A stretch of DNA of 64,000 nucleotides from positions 80,088,501-80,152,500 of the forward strand of contig CM044877.1 of the NCBI GenBank assembly GCA_024500155.1. The letters run 5' to 3'. The position numbers and the translations under genes are program-made. Below, one piece after another: positions 1 through 10,670 of this stretch (positions are counted from its first letter, which is position 1; each line of letters begins with the position of its first letter). The DNA comes from Chenopodium formosanum (taxonomy: Eukaryota; Streptophyta; Magnoliopsida; Caryophyllales; Amaranthaceae). The notes under the pieces are model-generated. The model worked only from the letters and a program-made list of their open reading frames with translations, had not been told where the DNA came from and searched no databases.

Positions 1-336
1 AAGAGAAAGAAAGACGTTTTCCTTTTGTAACAAAGGTATGCCACATTTTTCTCATTACTCTATTTTCTCTTCTCTAACCTTCTCCTCCCTTTACTGCCAT
101 TTCCCCTTTTCTCCTTAAGTTTCTTATAATCAAACAAAGGAAATTATTTCCCCCAATCATATTTTCCATTAGTTTTTATTTTATTTTATTTCAAAAAAAA
201 TAATGATTTTCTAAAGATTTTTTCCATTAAAACAAACGGAGCCTAAATGATTTTTGTTTGAAAGGGTCAATTCCTGCAGTGATGCGATAAAAGACCTTAA
301 GCTAAAAATAATGAGTATTTTTATAGATGAACTCAC
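1..336. other. Left-edge non-coding sequence
   Basis: Pyrimidine- and AT-rich sequence with no supported coding region. If the exon at 337-448 is real, this stretch is the start of its first intron, because the gene would run leftwards out of the window. Confidence 0.4.
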
Positions 337-448
337 CAGGTTGGTTAGCGGGAGGAAATGGTCCTGCAATTGATGTTGGTGGTCGAGGCAGAGGTACAGG
401 TTGAGGGAGCGACGGAAATACATCTTCTGTCTGCTGTGAACTCGTCAT
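337..448 (-). CDS. Candidate first exon of a minus-strand gene running off the left edge
   Basis: The reading frame starts at ATG 446-448 and gives a short Ser/Gln then Pro-rich peptide (MTSSQQTEDVFPSLPQPVPL and on to PPANQPG). It ends at a good GTGAGT donor just after 337. The exon is 112 nt and ends in phase 1, the same phase as exon 1 of ANK2 and ANK3 in this window, and their first exons are also short and Pro/Ser-rich. I infer that it could be exon 1 of a further ANK-PGG gene whose other exons lie left of position 1. The frame is open upstream to about 550, so the start is not certain, and no domain can be seen in the peptide itself. Confidence 0.35.
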
Positions 449-915
449 TTGCTGGCTTCTTTTTGTGTCTTTTACTGCTAACTTGTAGGTATCAGACTTT
501 TGTGGTTTAAGCTTGCTATTATGATTCGGAAGATAGATACTTATCACCAAAAGGCAATTTTAATCCAATTGCAGTTGTAATACTAGTTAAATTTTCTTTT
601 TTGGAGATGAGAAAATGTTGAAATTTAAATCGGAGCTTGGTGAAAATATGCATGGGAGAATGATATATCAAGTCAACTTTAGTCCGTGTCCACTGTCCTT
701 TGTGCAAATGTAAATTTCGTTCAACTTTCATGTTGAAGTTGCGTTTTTATTTCATGATTTATCTCTAAGTCAAAACGTGTGGGAACTAGCACAACTAGGA
801 AGGAAAGGGAAAGAGAAGCATTCATTACTTGGCGGCTTTACGAAATATATCAAATTTTAGATTTATATGATACTCCGTAGTAGGTAATTCTTGAGCCATG
901 CTCGGTTATTTGCAA

Positions 916-999
916 CGTTTCATATTATTTGCAACAGTTTGACATTAAGTAGAGAGGAAAAATGTCTAATCGTTGCAAATAATATGAAACGGAGGTAGT
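916..999. repeat. Degenerate Stowaway-like MITE hairpin
   Basis: The left arm starting CGTTTCATATTATTTGCAAC is the reverse complement of a right arm ending in AATATGAAACGGAGGTAGTA. The outermost CTCCG bases of the left end are lost, so no target duplication can be defined. Confidence 0.4.
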
Positions 1000-1434
1000 A
1001 TATATTATAAAAGTGATTTAATTATTTATATGCAAAATTATTAAATTTGTTATTATGAAATAGGTATTGAGACAATTCTGGTTCTATGTGAATGAGCTTT
1101 ATTATAAGGATCTTACTAACGAACGTCCCCGGGAAGTTGGATAAGCATTTAAAATATTACCTAAAGTGACATTAATTTGAGAAAACATGACAAAATCAAG
1201 TGGCGATAGGTGTAATTAATGTTAGATTAATTTAATCTTTCTACTTTTAGTTAGCTTATCTAATGCCCTCGATGCGTGATTTAGCTTTTGCCTTATATAT
1301 AAAAATATCAAAATAGAGTTTGTAAATAGTGTTTAAATTCAACCTTGTCAGTAAAAGTTATTAAGCTTGCATTGAAATCGCTACTTGCGTAAGCACTATA
1401 AATTAACATTTTAAGATCTTGATCTTATTGAATA

Positions 1435-1562
1435 TCTGTTATGTCGGTATATCTAATATTACAACTGCAATTGGATTAAAAATCTGAACTGATGAATTTC
1501 TGTTATGTCAGTGTATCTAATATTACAACTGCAATTGGATTAAAAATCTGAACTGATGAATT
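1435..1562. repeat. 64-bp tandem duplication (2 copies)
   Basis: Two nearly identical copies start at 1435 and 1499. Each carries the 25-mer that begins TATTACAACTGC, at 1457-1481 and 1521-1545. The same 25-mer occurs inverted at 558-582. Confidence 0.85.
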
Positions 1563-1670
1563 TCTATTATGTGTATTATTTGAAAGATTTAGGAGTAGAT
1601 CTTACAGATGATGCTCAAAAAAGTGAAATGAGCAATATGTAATAAGAGGCTATAAGAGCATGTAAAATTT

Positions 1671-1734
1671 TATATGGCATGGGCCACGATATTATATGGC
1701 ATGGGCCACGATATTATATGGCATGGGCCACGAT
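1671..1734. repeat. 22-bp tandem repeat (3 copies)
   Basis: Three essentially perfect head-to-tail units starting at 1671, 1693 and 1715, each containing GGCATGGGCCACGAT. The high identity suggests a recent local expansion. Confidence 0.9.
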
Positions 1735-2064
1735 CATCTGGTAGATATTGATGTTTGCTTAATTTAGAACATAACACCATATATGATGCATTTGAGTATT
1801 TAACTATTGTAAGAATCAGAATTGTTCACTCTCATTATGACAGTACTCTAGGATTAAAAACAGGTAATTAGCTAAAAGAATAATTAATTATTAATCATTA
1901 GTCACATATGAATTCGGTTGAATAACTAAAGAATGATTAAATGAACAAACTAATAGCTTAATGGCCTAAAAAATGATAGTAATAGCTCAAAAAAAGATGA
2001 GCAAAAGCTTCTGGCAGATATAAGCTGATATGAGTATTTCTCCTTGCTAACTTTAAAATCCGCT

Positions 2065-4496
2065 TCAAGGATCAGCTTCTGAAAACAAATCATTTGAGGA
2101 ATAAAATTTGGGTGTGTTATTCTCTGAAGCACAAGGTGCTACTATCTGTGAGGGTGTTGGCCTATGGGAAGAATTGTGGCGAGGGATGTTAGAAGTTAAG
2201 GAGGTTATTGGATGGATCTTAATTGGGCGTATGGACACCATTGCTGCGGCATTTACAATGAGATCGTGCTGAGAAGAATGGTCGAAAAGCTTTGTTTTGC
2301 TTGATTCGAATAGAAATTGATGAGACTTGTAAGTTGAGCGATATATGTCCAACAAGAGAGGGCACTGCTGCAAGGCGAAAAGTGCAACAGGAACTGAAGA
2401 GATCAGGGCAATAGGAATAGGAAGCCATTTCACACCTTCAATAAAAGTTATGAAGAAAGTAGCAGTGAAGGCTAGTATCATGGTTGTAATCGAAACGAAC
2501 AATAAGGTGAGTCCCATCATGAGCTTTAAGGGAAGTGAAATGTGGAAGTCACTTTCTGCATACCGCGAAGTGAGAATAGATAAAAACATCAGCACAGAAG
2601 CGAGGGAGGTGAACAATGATACTGCATTCGAGGAGGAAAATACCACAAAGCATGCACTTTTCAGTAGGACAGCACTTCCTTTATCGTTAACACCTCCAGG
2701 TAGTTGGAAGGCAGCTGAGAATACAACAGTAGCTATAAGAGTAGCAACGAGTGCACATGATTCAGCAGTCTTCTTCATCCATTGCTCGCCTTTGGCCCTT
2801 AATTCTTCATGTTCCTCGCTAAACAAGGTTTGAGGAGTTTTCTTATCCTCATTTTCAGCTTCAACATACTCAGGTCTCACTACCTTCTTTACTGCCTACA
2901 ACAAAGCAAGAAATCAATTAAATTTTAAAATTATATATCAAAAGAAATGGATTATAGAATTTGCATTCACATAGAGTTATCATCACCTTGAACCACAATA
3001 TTTCGCGTTGCATTTGCAAAGCTGCTCCGGACACAGAGTTAAGTCGATGAGGGGGTGCTAACTTGCCAGCCAAATGCAACATGTTATTACCATGATCATC
3101 TTTGAATGTAGCTATTAAGTCCTTAATTGCTCCAATCTCGTAGATCAGTTGAAAGATCTCTTCATGGCGGTGCATGATTGCAATGTGGAAAATAGTACGC
3201 CTGTTTTCATCTACCTTCCATATAAGATCAGGATAAGACTGGATGAGAGTTGTTAAAAACTCAACCTTCCCTAATTTCGCGGCAACAAATAGCAGCCTCC
3301 AAGGGTAGCCTATCAAATTCGATATATCCTCCTCCTTTAGTTTGATGACTTCGCCCCAAAGGTTTTGTGTAAGTTGAAGTGCAAGTTGTGGCTCTACCCT
3401 TTTCTCTTGATATGTGCTGCTTACTGTAAAGGAGCGAAACATCGATTTATTGACCCGTTTAGCACTAGTTAAGTATAAACTATAAAGAGCAATTTTAAAT
3501 ACGTAATTAGCAACTTACTTAATCGCTCCATTATCACGCCCCAAATACTCGATTGATGAGCTATGGACTTCAGAGGTTTACTAGCTAGCGCATGTAGTGC
3601 AGTCTCTTTCTTAGCATCTCGTAAAAAGGCTAAGTTCCGATTCTTGTCAAGAATATGTAATGCAACATCTGATTCATGCGACAAGAAACACAGAATTTGT
3701 TGAAGTTAGAACAAATAATATTATTTTGTGATGTAGGTTTTGATTGAGCTAGTGAATAATACTACCTCCGTTAAATATTATGTGCAACAAATAATAGCCC
3801 AAAGTTGCACATAAAATTTAACGGAAGTATTATTATTCTTTTCCTTCCCTTACCTTTACGGCTTTACCCAAACAAGCTTGTCTCAAAAATGTAGGTTCTT
3901 GAGGTGAAATGAAGATTCCGAGCAAGAAGTTAACAATATATAGGCAGTTATTGGTAGAGTGCTAGTTAATTACCAAACATATCCGTGTTGATTGAGCTAG
4001 TAAGTAATCCAATGCGGTCTTGATCTGTCAATATTTCTTCCTCAGTGACGTCAAGGAGATACCAAACCATATCCCGGTGGCCTAGCAAGACGGCCATGTA
4101 AAGTGGTGTCATCCCTTGACTTCCTCGGATGTTTGGCAACTCGACATTCTTCTCCACCATCACTCTGGCAATCTCAACAACACCGGACACAGCAGCGAAA
4201 CAAAGTGCTGTATTTCCAACTTTGTTTGTCAAAGCTAGAGAATCAAAGGACATAAAGTGTACGAGCTTTTTAACAACCTCAACATGTTTTGCTGCTGCTG
4301 CAATATGAAGAGCTGTTTCTCCTCCCTTAGTAATCTTTGCGCGGATCCAAGAAGGGGATTGACGCTTAATCATGTCTATAGTCAATAAATCACCTTTCAT
4401 GGCTGCTTGGTATAGTCTCACACCATATTGCAAGAATTCCATGCTTGTTTCATCTATATTTTCATCATATGTGAATATCCAACATAGAAGCATCAT
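2065..4496 (-). CDS. ANK1: ankyrin-repeat/PGG-domain membrane protein (first exon not found)
   Basis: Exons, 5' to 3': up to 4453 (or 4496)..3974, 3668..3519, 3423..2987, 2895..2065. Exon sizes 150 and 437 nt equal those of ANK2. Ankyrin motifs include KGGETALHIAAAAKHVEVVK, GNTALCFAAVSGVVEIA, GMTPLYMAVLLGHRDMV and GNNMLHLAGKLAPP. The PGG domain follows in the last exon (KKTAESCALVATLIATVVFS, then QLPGGVND), with about four hydrophobic segments. This is the ACD6/ITN1-like plant family: membrane proteins with N-terminal ankyrin repeats, some acting in defence, cell death or salt response. The paralogues splice a short exon 1 to the acceptor at 4454; none was recognised here. The frame is also open to ATG 4496, which would give 646 aa. 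A hAT element (4518-5393) sits just upstream and may have separated or removed the original first exon. The gene may be functional from the downstream start, or be 5'-broken. Confidence 0.8.
3761..3831. repeat. Short MITE hairpin inside ANK1
   Basis: A 71-bp near-palindrome (ACTACCTCCGTTAAATATTA against TAAAATTTAACGGAAGTAT) in the intron between the second and third ANK1 coding exons listed. The ends resemble the Stowaway-like elements elsewhere in the window. Confidence 0.6.
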
Positions 4497-4517
4497 AATA
4501 TCATGACGTACTACCGT

Positions 4518-5393
4518 CAGGGCCGGCTAAGAGGCTGTGCAACCAGCCCCTCAGCACAGGGCCTCTAAGGTGTAAGGGCCCCAAAATATGAGCCCAACTG
4601 ATTTTTATTCATTTTTGAAAAAGACTTATTTCACGACTAATCCTTTCTCACCTCCATTAAACCAGCAATTATCAAGACCCATCCATTTCTTTCCCCATTA
4701 ATATTGCAATTCCCAAAAGGCATCAATTTTAAACCTTCATATTCAATTCATCTAATTTATTATTAATTGGGTTGTTTAAAAAAAAAATCCATCAAACACT
4801 CCTCTTCTCCTTATTCGTATAAATTAACAATGGCATATTGATAATATTCTTGGTCTTTAAACCATCATCCATGTAAGAATACAGTTTTGTTTCTTCTTAA
4901 TTGAGTTTGTGTTTGATTTCTTTTCTTTAATTTTTGTTGCTGAGCTACCTAGGCAATTGTTATTTATTTTTTTTTTTTTTAAAAAAAAATTCTTTTTTGG
5001 AGAATTAAAATGTGTCTAGACATATTATCCAAAAAAAAAAAATTGTTCGGCCATATCAGACTGATCAAAGTTAATGTGTTTTAAGTAGGTCCTTTTTTCC
5101 AATAATTAGTTTCACTTACAATATTAGTTTGGAGTTTTAGAGTCAAAATTACCTTGTGACTATTTTTTTTGTTGTTTAGAGAGCCATAAGGGCAATGATG
5201 AGAATCGTGAAGCTCAACTATCCCTTACTCTCACCTTATGACTCTATTATGTAAAACAATTTACGTTTCTGGTACTTTACAGTTTACACGGACTAGAAGA
5301 TTATTGATATATAATTTTTAAATCAAAATTTTATTATTAGGGCCCAAATTTTAAAATTAGAACAGGGCCTCTAAATTGCTTAAGACGGCCCTG
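4518..5393. mobile_element. Non-autonomous hAT element (876 bp)
   Basis: The termini CAGGGCCGGC and GACGGCCCTG are inverted, and the element is flanked by a perfect 8-bp duplication ACTACCGT (4510-4517 and 5394-5401), diagnostic of hAT transposition. There is a subterminal inverted GGGCCTCTAA-type motif, and the interior has no transposase frame. It lies 14 bp upstream of the ANK1 candidate ATG, or in ANK1 intron 1 if a first exon exists further right. Confidence 0.9.
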
Positions 5394-5401
5394 ACTACCG
5401 T

Positions 5402-6179
5402 AGTACCGAGAGTTAATTGAAATGGTTCCACTTGATTTTTCACGATTTAAAAGAACGCATTTGACTATTTATGCGTTGTTTGTTCTTTCTAAATCGCAAT
5501 GTATTTTATTGTGAAAAAAGTTGTAAATTATTCCTATATAACCTCTTTACGAGTTATTCTCTCAATGGCACTATCACATTCCTTATTGTAGTTTTCAATT
5601 TCTTTTCTCTACTAAAATATTGTGTTTCGCCAAATTATATGATTCATTTTTTTTCTTTAATAAATCATTAGTTTTATACTCATTCAAATACACAATAAAA
5701 CGAATCATACACCTTACATATAGTAATATTTTGATGTTTGTAAAATTGTAATAGTGATACTTGTTAAAGATTTTAATCAAAATTTTCATACTTTGCATAA
5801 CCATTTGAGTGAGATGGAATACATATTTTCAAAATTTAGCTACTTATTCGTTATTCCTACGGACTGTCAAAGTCTCCCTTAATCGTGAAGTCTTCTAAGA
5901 GCATAGAAGTCGCCACGTCATATCGGATAGGGCAAGTGGGCAAAGATGACTTGACTACACAAATCTCCCTATTCCTATAGTTTTTTTTCCCTAATATTTG
6001 TACTTTATGGGCGTTATAAGTCGTTTGGTAAGATCGTGATAGGGAAAGAGATAAGAAAAATAAGGTGAGATACAGATAAAAATTATGCCACCTTGAATAG
6101 GGCAAGTGGGCAACAAAAATTACTTGACTTTGCAAATCTCCTTATTCCTATATTGAACTCAATTCGGATAGAGACAACT

Positions 6180-6229
<50 letters not shown>

Positions 6230-6592
6230 CTGTGCTCAATTCGAACCATTAGGAACTAAAATGACTCCTAAAACCTTAACCGAATATTTTTCGACACGTA
6301 AACCGATGAAAAAGTTGATACAGGCTGCAATTTACAATTTATAAGAAGTTTTGAGCTACAATTTGCAATATTTTTTTAAATGACTGCAATTGACAAATTT
6401 TCCTATATAATATTATACAAAAGTTTCACGTCAAAAAAAAAAAAAAAAAAAAAAAAAATGGTTAGATTAAATATCATGAATTCATGATATTCTCCCTTTA
6501 ACTTCATTTTGTGACCTATATTTGGAATACACGTAGTTAACTTAAGTGGGTTATTACACCCCTCAAAAAAAAAAAAAAAAGTGGGTTATTAC
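5402..6592. other. AT-rich intergenic spacer
   Basis: No supported gene. It contains an imperfect direct duplication of about 60 bp (GATAGGGCAAGTGGGCAA near 5926 and AATAGGGCAAGTGGGCAAC near 6097), a poly-T run of over 40 bases around 6183-6225 and poly-A runs near 6434 and 6566. ANK1's missing first exon could lie here, but nothing resembling those of ANK2 or ANK3 was seen. Confidence 0.5.
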
Positions 6593-7190
6593 TAGGGATG
6601 TCACTGGGGCGGGTCAAGTAGGAGACCTGTCCCATCCCCGCCCCAATGGGGCGGGGATGGGTCTCGGTTTGGCGGGTGGTGGGGCGGGGATGGGGATAAA
6701 AACTATACCCACCATGGGTGATGGGGCGGGGGTGGATTTTAAGTTGTACCCGCCCCATCCTCACCTCATACCCACATCTATATCTTTTAAAGCAAAATTA
6801 CATACTTTTATTCTATTTATAAAATAATAACATGAAATACAATATTAATTATAATACTTTCTACGACACTTATATTATAACACAAAAATGTGTATAGAAT
6901 GTTTTATTTTATAATTCGTATTAATTATGTAAGATTGTGTATTTGAGATGCTGATATTAGGTGGATTTTGGGTGGGGATTAGGCGGGTCTTTGGTGGGGA
7001 TTAGGTGGGGATGGATATCTAAGTGGGGGTGGGGTGGGGATGGTTGTGGAGTTGTACCCGGTGGGGCGGGGATGGGGATGAAAATTAGACCCGCCGCGGG
7101 GATGGGGATGGGGACGGGGATGAAAATATTAGGTGGGGATGGGGATGGGAAGGCCAACATCCGTTCCGCCCCGCCCCATTGACATCCCTA
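6593..7190. mobile_element. Non-autonomous hAT element, GGCGGGGATGGG-rich (598 bp)
   Basis: It begins TAGGGATGTCACTGGGGCGG and ends with the inverted counterpart CCATTGACATCCCTA. Flanking 8-bp duplications GTTATTAC (6585-6592 and 7191-7198) are perfect. Both ends are packed with GGGGATGGG/GGCGGG repeats around an AT-rich core. The Gly-rich reading frames here are by-products of that repeat. Confidence 0.9.
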
Positions 7191-7198
7191 GTTATTAC

Positions 7199-9500
7199 AA
7201 GATCGGATTCTATATATTTCGAACGTGTCTTAAAATAGTCTCTACTTCTCCATAAAAATATGTCCCACAGTATTGATTTTTTATTCATGTAATAGAAACC
7301 TACAAGGCTATAATATACAAAGTTGTTGGGATACAAGAAGCATTAATGCAATGAAAGCAAACTTTGAACAGGGGTCCAATAAGTCAACTGATGTCTCCTT
7401 TAACCAGCAAATCATTGAAATTGTGACGCTAAAATTGTTATTCACCTGCTTTTAAATTTGGGTAATGTTACATGTAGTTCTTAAGGGGATGAATAAGCAT
7501 TTAATAACTTTTTTTATTTGATTATAGAAAAACATGTCAAAATCCGTATAAATTAATGTATAGCATTTTTCTATAGTTTGGGTAATGTTACATGCATGTA
7601 GTTCTTAGGGGTATGGAAAAGCAAATTAAAATATAACATTAATTCATTGATTTGAAACTTTGAAATTTTGGATAAGCTCATATAGCAACATCAAAACAAA
7701 GTTACTAATTATGTAAATGATGATGAGTTGATGGAAATAGTTTTTGTTGGTGGAGAGTTTAATTAAAAATAATAAAACTGGGGACTAATGCATGATATAA
7801 AAATGTGGTTGATAATAATGTAATTATCATTATAAAACTTAAAGAATTGTTCCATTATTTTTTTCTCTCTAAAGTAGGTTTATGTTTGAATTCCCTGATT
7901 AAGTCTTATCCCTAATTCCTAAAAATTAAAACAAAAAATAACAATTTTTTTTGTAATTTATAATATTTGTTTCTATATACAATTCTACTGGTACAATACT
8001 TGCAACATTTTCATTTAAAAGGAAATTAAATAGTTACAACAACAATGAACAAATAAAAGAGAGAACTATTATATAGAAGAGGTTTGAAATATTTTGGAAA
8101 AAATGTTCATCATAATGACATTTTATTTATCAAAAATTAAAACTTGGGAATTAAAGTCGTGTTTTCTTCACCTGATACTTGTTGAACTTAAAACATATTC
8201 TATGTTTTTAATAGAATTTTAATTATTAATTAGAGTTCATTTTAACTTGTTCATTGCAACTAATTTTTCTTTAATTAGAACGGATTTTTTCACATTTTGA
8301 AACTGAATTTCACTCTTTTACTAAGGTGTTGTTTGGTTACATTCATTTTCCATGGGCACTCAAAATTCCGAGGAAATGCAAAATTGATAAGTTGTTGGTT
8401 AACAAAAAAAGTGTAAAATGGAGGAAGTTGAAATTCATGAGAATTTGAAGCTCCCACATAATCTAGGAAGTAAATTACCTAGGTCCCCCTAAGTCATTTA
8501 AAATTCCTATGAATTATAATTTCCTTAATACCTACCAAACAAATTAGACTAAATTCCTAGGAATTGCATGAATGAAATAACTTCCCGTGAATTGTAAATT
8601 ACCATGGGAAGTTATTTAACATTGCAACCAAACAAGGCCTAAGTCACTATAGTCAAAATTACTGATTTTACCCTATTATAATATTGATTGAATTTTTTTT
8701 ATATTATTCCGAATACGCGTATTTCTTAGCTGAAGATACTCTGTAACAAATTTAGTATAATAAGCTATTTTTATAGAAATATTCCGTACTACCTAGAAGT
8801 CTAGAACAAAACAAAAATATTACTTACAGTACGAAGTACTACTACTAGCTAAAATAGTAGGAAAGTGTGAAAAACAAAAGAAAATACAACAATAGTACCT
8901 TTTTTAAAAAAGGGGGAAAAAAAATATATTTTAACCTCAATTCTTTGAATTGCAATTTTTTTTTTTTTCTTTGAAGGGAATTCTTGAATTGCAATTATTT
9001 GTACTTGAATATATGTACATTAAATTAAATAAATAAAATAAATTTAAAAAAAAAAAAAAAACAAAAAAAAACAAAACAAACCCTCCTGAGTCCTGACCTC
9101 CTTACCTGGTAGGAAAATGGGTTGAAGCTGATATCCAAGTTGAGCACCTTCTCGGGCTAAAGTGTCCAAATGTGGGTGTGGTTCTCCGTTGTCTCCCTCC
9201 AACATTTTAAAAAAATAAAACAAAAAACAAAGAAGTATATGAAAATTTTGAGCAATTTTCTTGCAACCCGTTAGTGTAAATTGTATGGCCATTATCATGG
9301 ATACGAGCAGTACATTTAAGGAATATAAGTCAACGAGAAAAGTCTTTCCAGGCTTGAGGCTTCCAGCTAAGAGTAAATTCTATAAAGCTTCTACTTCCTC
9401 TATTTAAAAAAAAAAAATGGTACAGTAACATATTCCACGACGTGTGCAAAACTAAAAGTTTTACGTCCGATCCTCAATTTTTAATTACAAAACTTCATTT
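7199..9500. other. Intergenic, AT-rich, with one Tourist-like element
   Basis: No supported genes. There is a repeated segment with GGGTAATGTTACATG at about 7460 and 7579, homopolymer runs (about 8955, 9046, 9406) and the element at 8325-8639. The rest is unremarkable. Confidence 0.5.
8325..8639. mobile_element. Tourist-like (PIF/Harbinger) MITE (315 bp)
   Basis: The ends GGTGTTGTTTGGTTACA and TTGCAACCAAACAAGGCC are imperfect inverted repeats of the GGCCTTGTTTGG type. TAA trinucleotides flank both ends (8322-8324 and 8640-8642), as expected for Harbinger target duplications. Confidence 0.65.
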
Positions 9501-9504
9501 CAGA

Positions 9505-10670
9505 TTTGGGTCAGGTAGGAGTGAGTCGAGTTAACTCGGGATGGGTCAATTCAGATTAATTCTAAAATCTATGTGGGTCGGGTTTGGGATGGGTCATACT
9601 TGAGTCTGGTCACGTCGGGTCATACTTTTTATCGGGTTTAGGTCGGGTAAATAACAAGTCGGGTTACATTCGGGTCGGGTGAACAATAGGTCGGGTTTAA
9701 TTCGGTTTTTTACGGGTTAAAACGAGTTAGGGTAATTCTCGGGTTCGAGTCCGGTTCGGTTGAAGCCAATAATTTACGGGTTAGAATCAAGTTGGATCAT
9801 TCTTGGGTTTGAGTCGGGTTCGGTTCAAGTCAATAATTTGCGGATTAAATCAGGTCGGGTCATTTTCAAGTCGGGTTATTCTCTGGTTTAAGTCGGATTC
9901 GGTTCAAGTCAATAATTTTGCGGGTTATAATCAAGTTGGGTCATTTCCAAGTCGGATCATTCTCGGATTCAAGTCGGATTATGTTCAAGTCAATAATTTG
10001 CAGATTACAATCAGGTCGGGTCATTTCCTAGTCAGGTCATATTCGGGTTCAACTAACTATAAATAGATAATTATCATTTTTATCAAGCTAATTATTTCCT
10101 TTGACTATAATATATATAACAATATACTAGGGAACTATAGTCTATAATTTAGGAAGATAATTATCTCCTTTGACCATACAACAAATAAATACTATATTTA
10201 ACTCTTAAATTAGAGGATGATGCTCCTTTCTTTTGCTGGCCGACACCAACTTGTTCTCCCAAGGCAAAACGCTTTGATCAACAATAATAAGGTGGTCTAA
10301 ATTGCATTTAAGGTGATTTGAAATCGGGTCGGGAACAGTTTGGGTTGAATTTAGGTCTGGTCAATAACAAGTCGTGTTAATTTCGAGTCGGGTTAGTTAC
10401 AGATCGGGTTGAATATTTGGGTTGGGTAAGTAATAGGTATGCTTAAATTAGAGTCGGGTCAATAACAAGTCGGATTAAATTTGGGTCAGGTCAATAACAA
10501 TTCGGGTTGATTTCAGGTCGCGTTTGTAACAGGATGGCTTAAATTCGGGTCGGGTTAGGAATGGGTCGGGTTGAATTCAGGTCAGGTTAGTAACAAGTCG
10601 TGTTAAATTCGGATTTTGACGAGTTAAAACGGATTTGGGTCAATTTCGGTTCAAGTCGGGTTCGAGGCAA
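9505..10670. repeat. Degenerate GGGTCGGGTT-rich repeat block, copy 1
   Basis: Many diverged units built on GGTTCAAGTCAATAATTTGC and GGGTCGGGTCATT, with a local period near 80 bp between 9830 and 10000. It matches the left part of the hAT-like element at 27925-30640, including a common spacer around ACTATAAATAGATAATTATC. Neither the TAGAGCTGTCAA terminus nor a target duplication could be found, so this copy is truncated. Confidence 0.8.

Larger units (their letters stand above)
449..2064. other. Intergenic region left of ANK1
   Basis: AT-rich sequence without a supported gene. It holds a degenerate MITE hairpin (about 916-999), a 64-bp tandem duplication (1435-1562), a 22-bp triplication (1671-1734) and one inverted copy of a 25-bp segment (558-582). 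The reading frames here are short and have no recognisable motif. Confidence 0.6.

Noticed and set aside
2345..2833. 162-codon plus-strand frame opposite ANK1
   Set aside because: Antisense shadow of the PGG exon; similar shadows occur opposite the same exon in ANK2 and ANK3.
6537..7182. Gly/Pro-rich frames on both strands
   Set aside because: Translation of GGGGATGGG repeats in the hAT element; open on both strands by composition.
9803..10066. 87-codon plus-strand frame with internal peptide repeats
   Set aside because: A translation of the degenerate G-rich repeat block; the peptide periodicity follows the DNA period.
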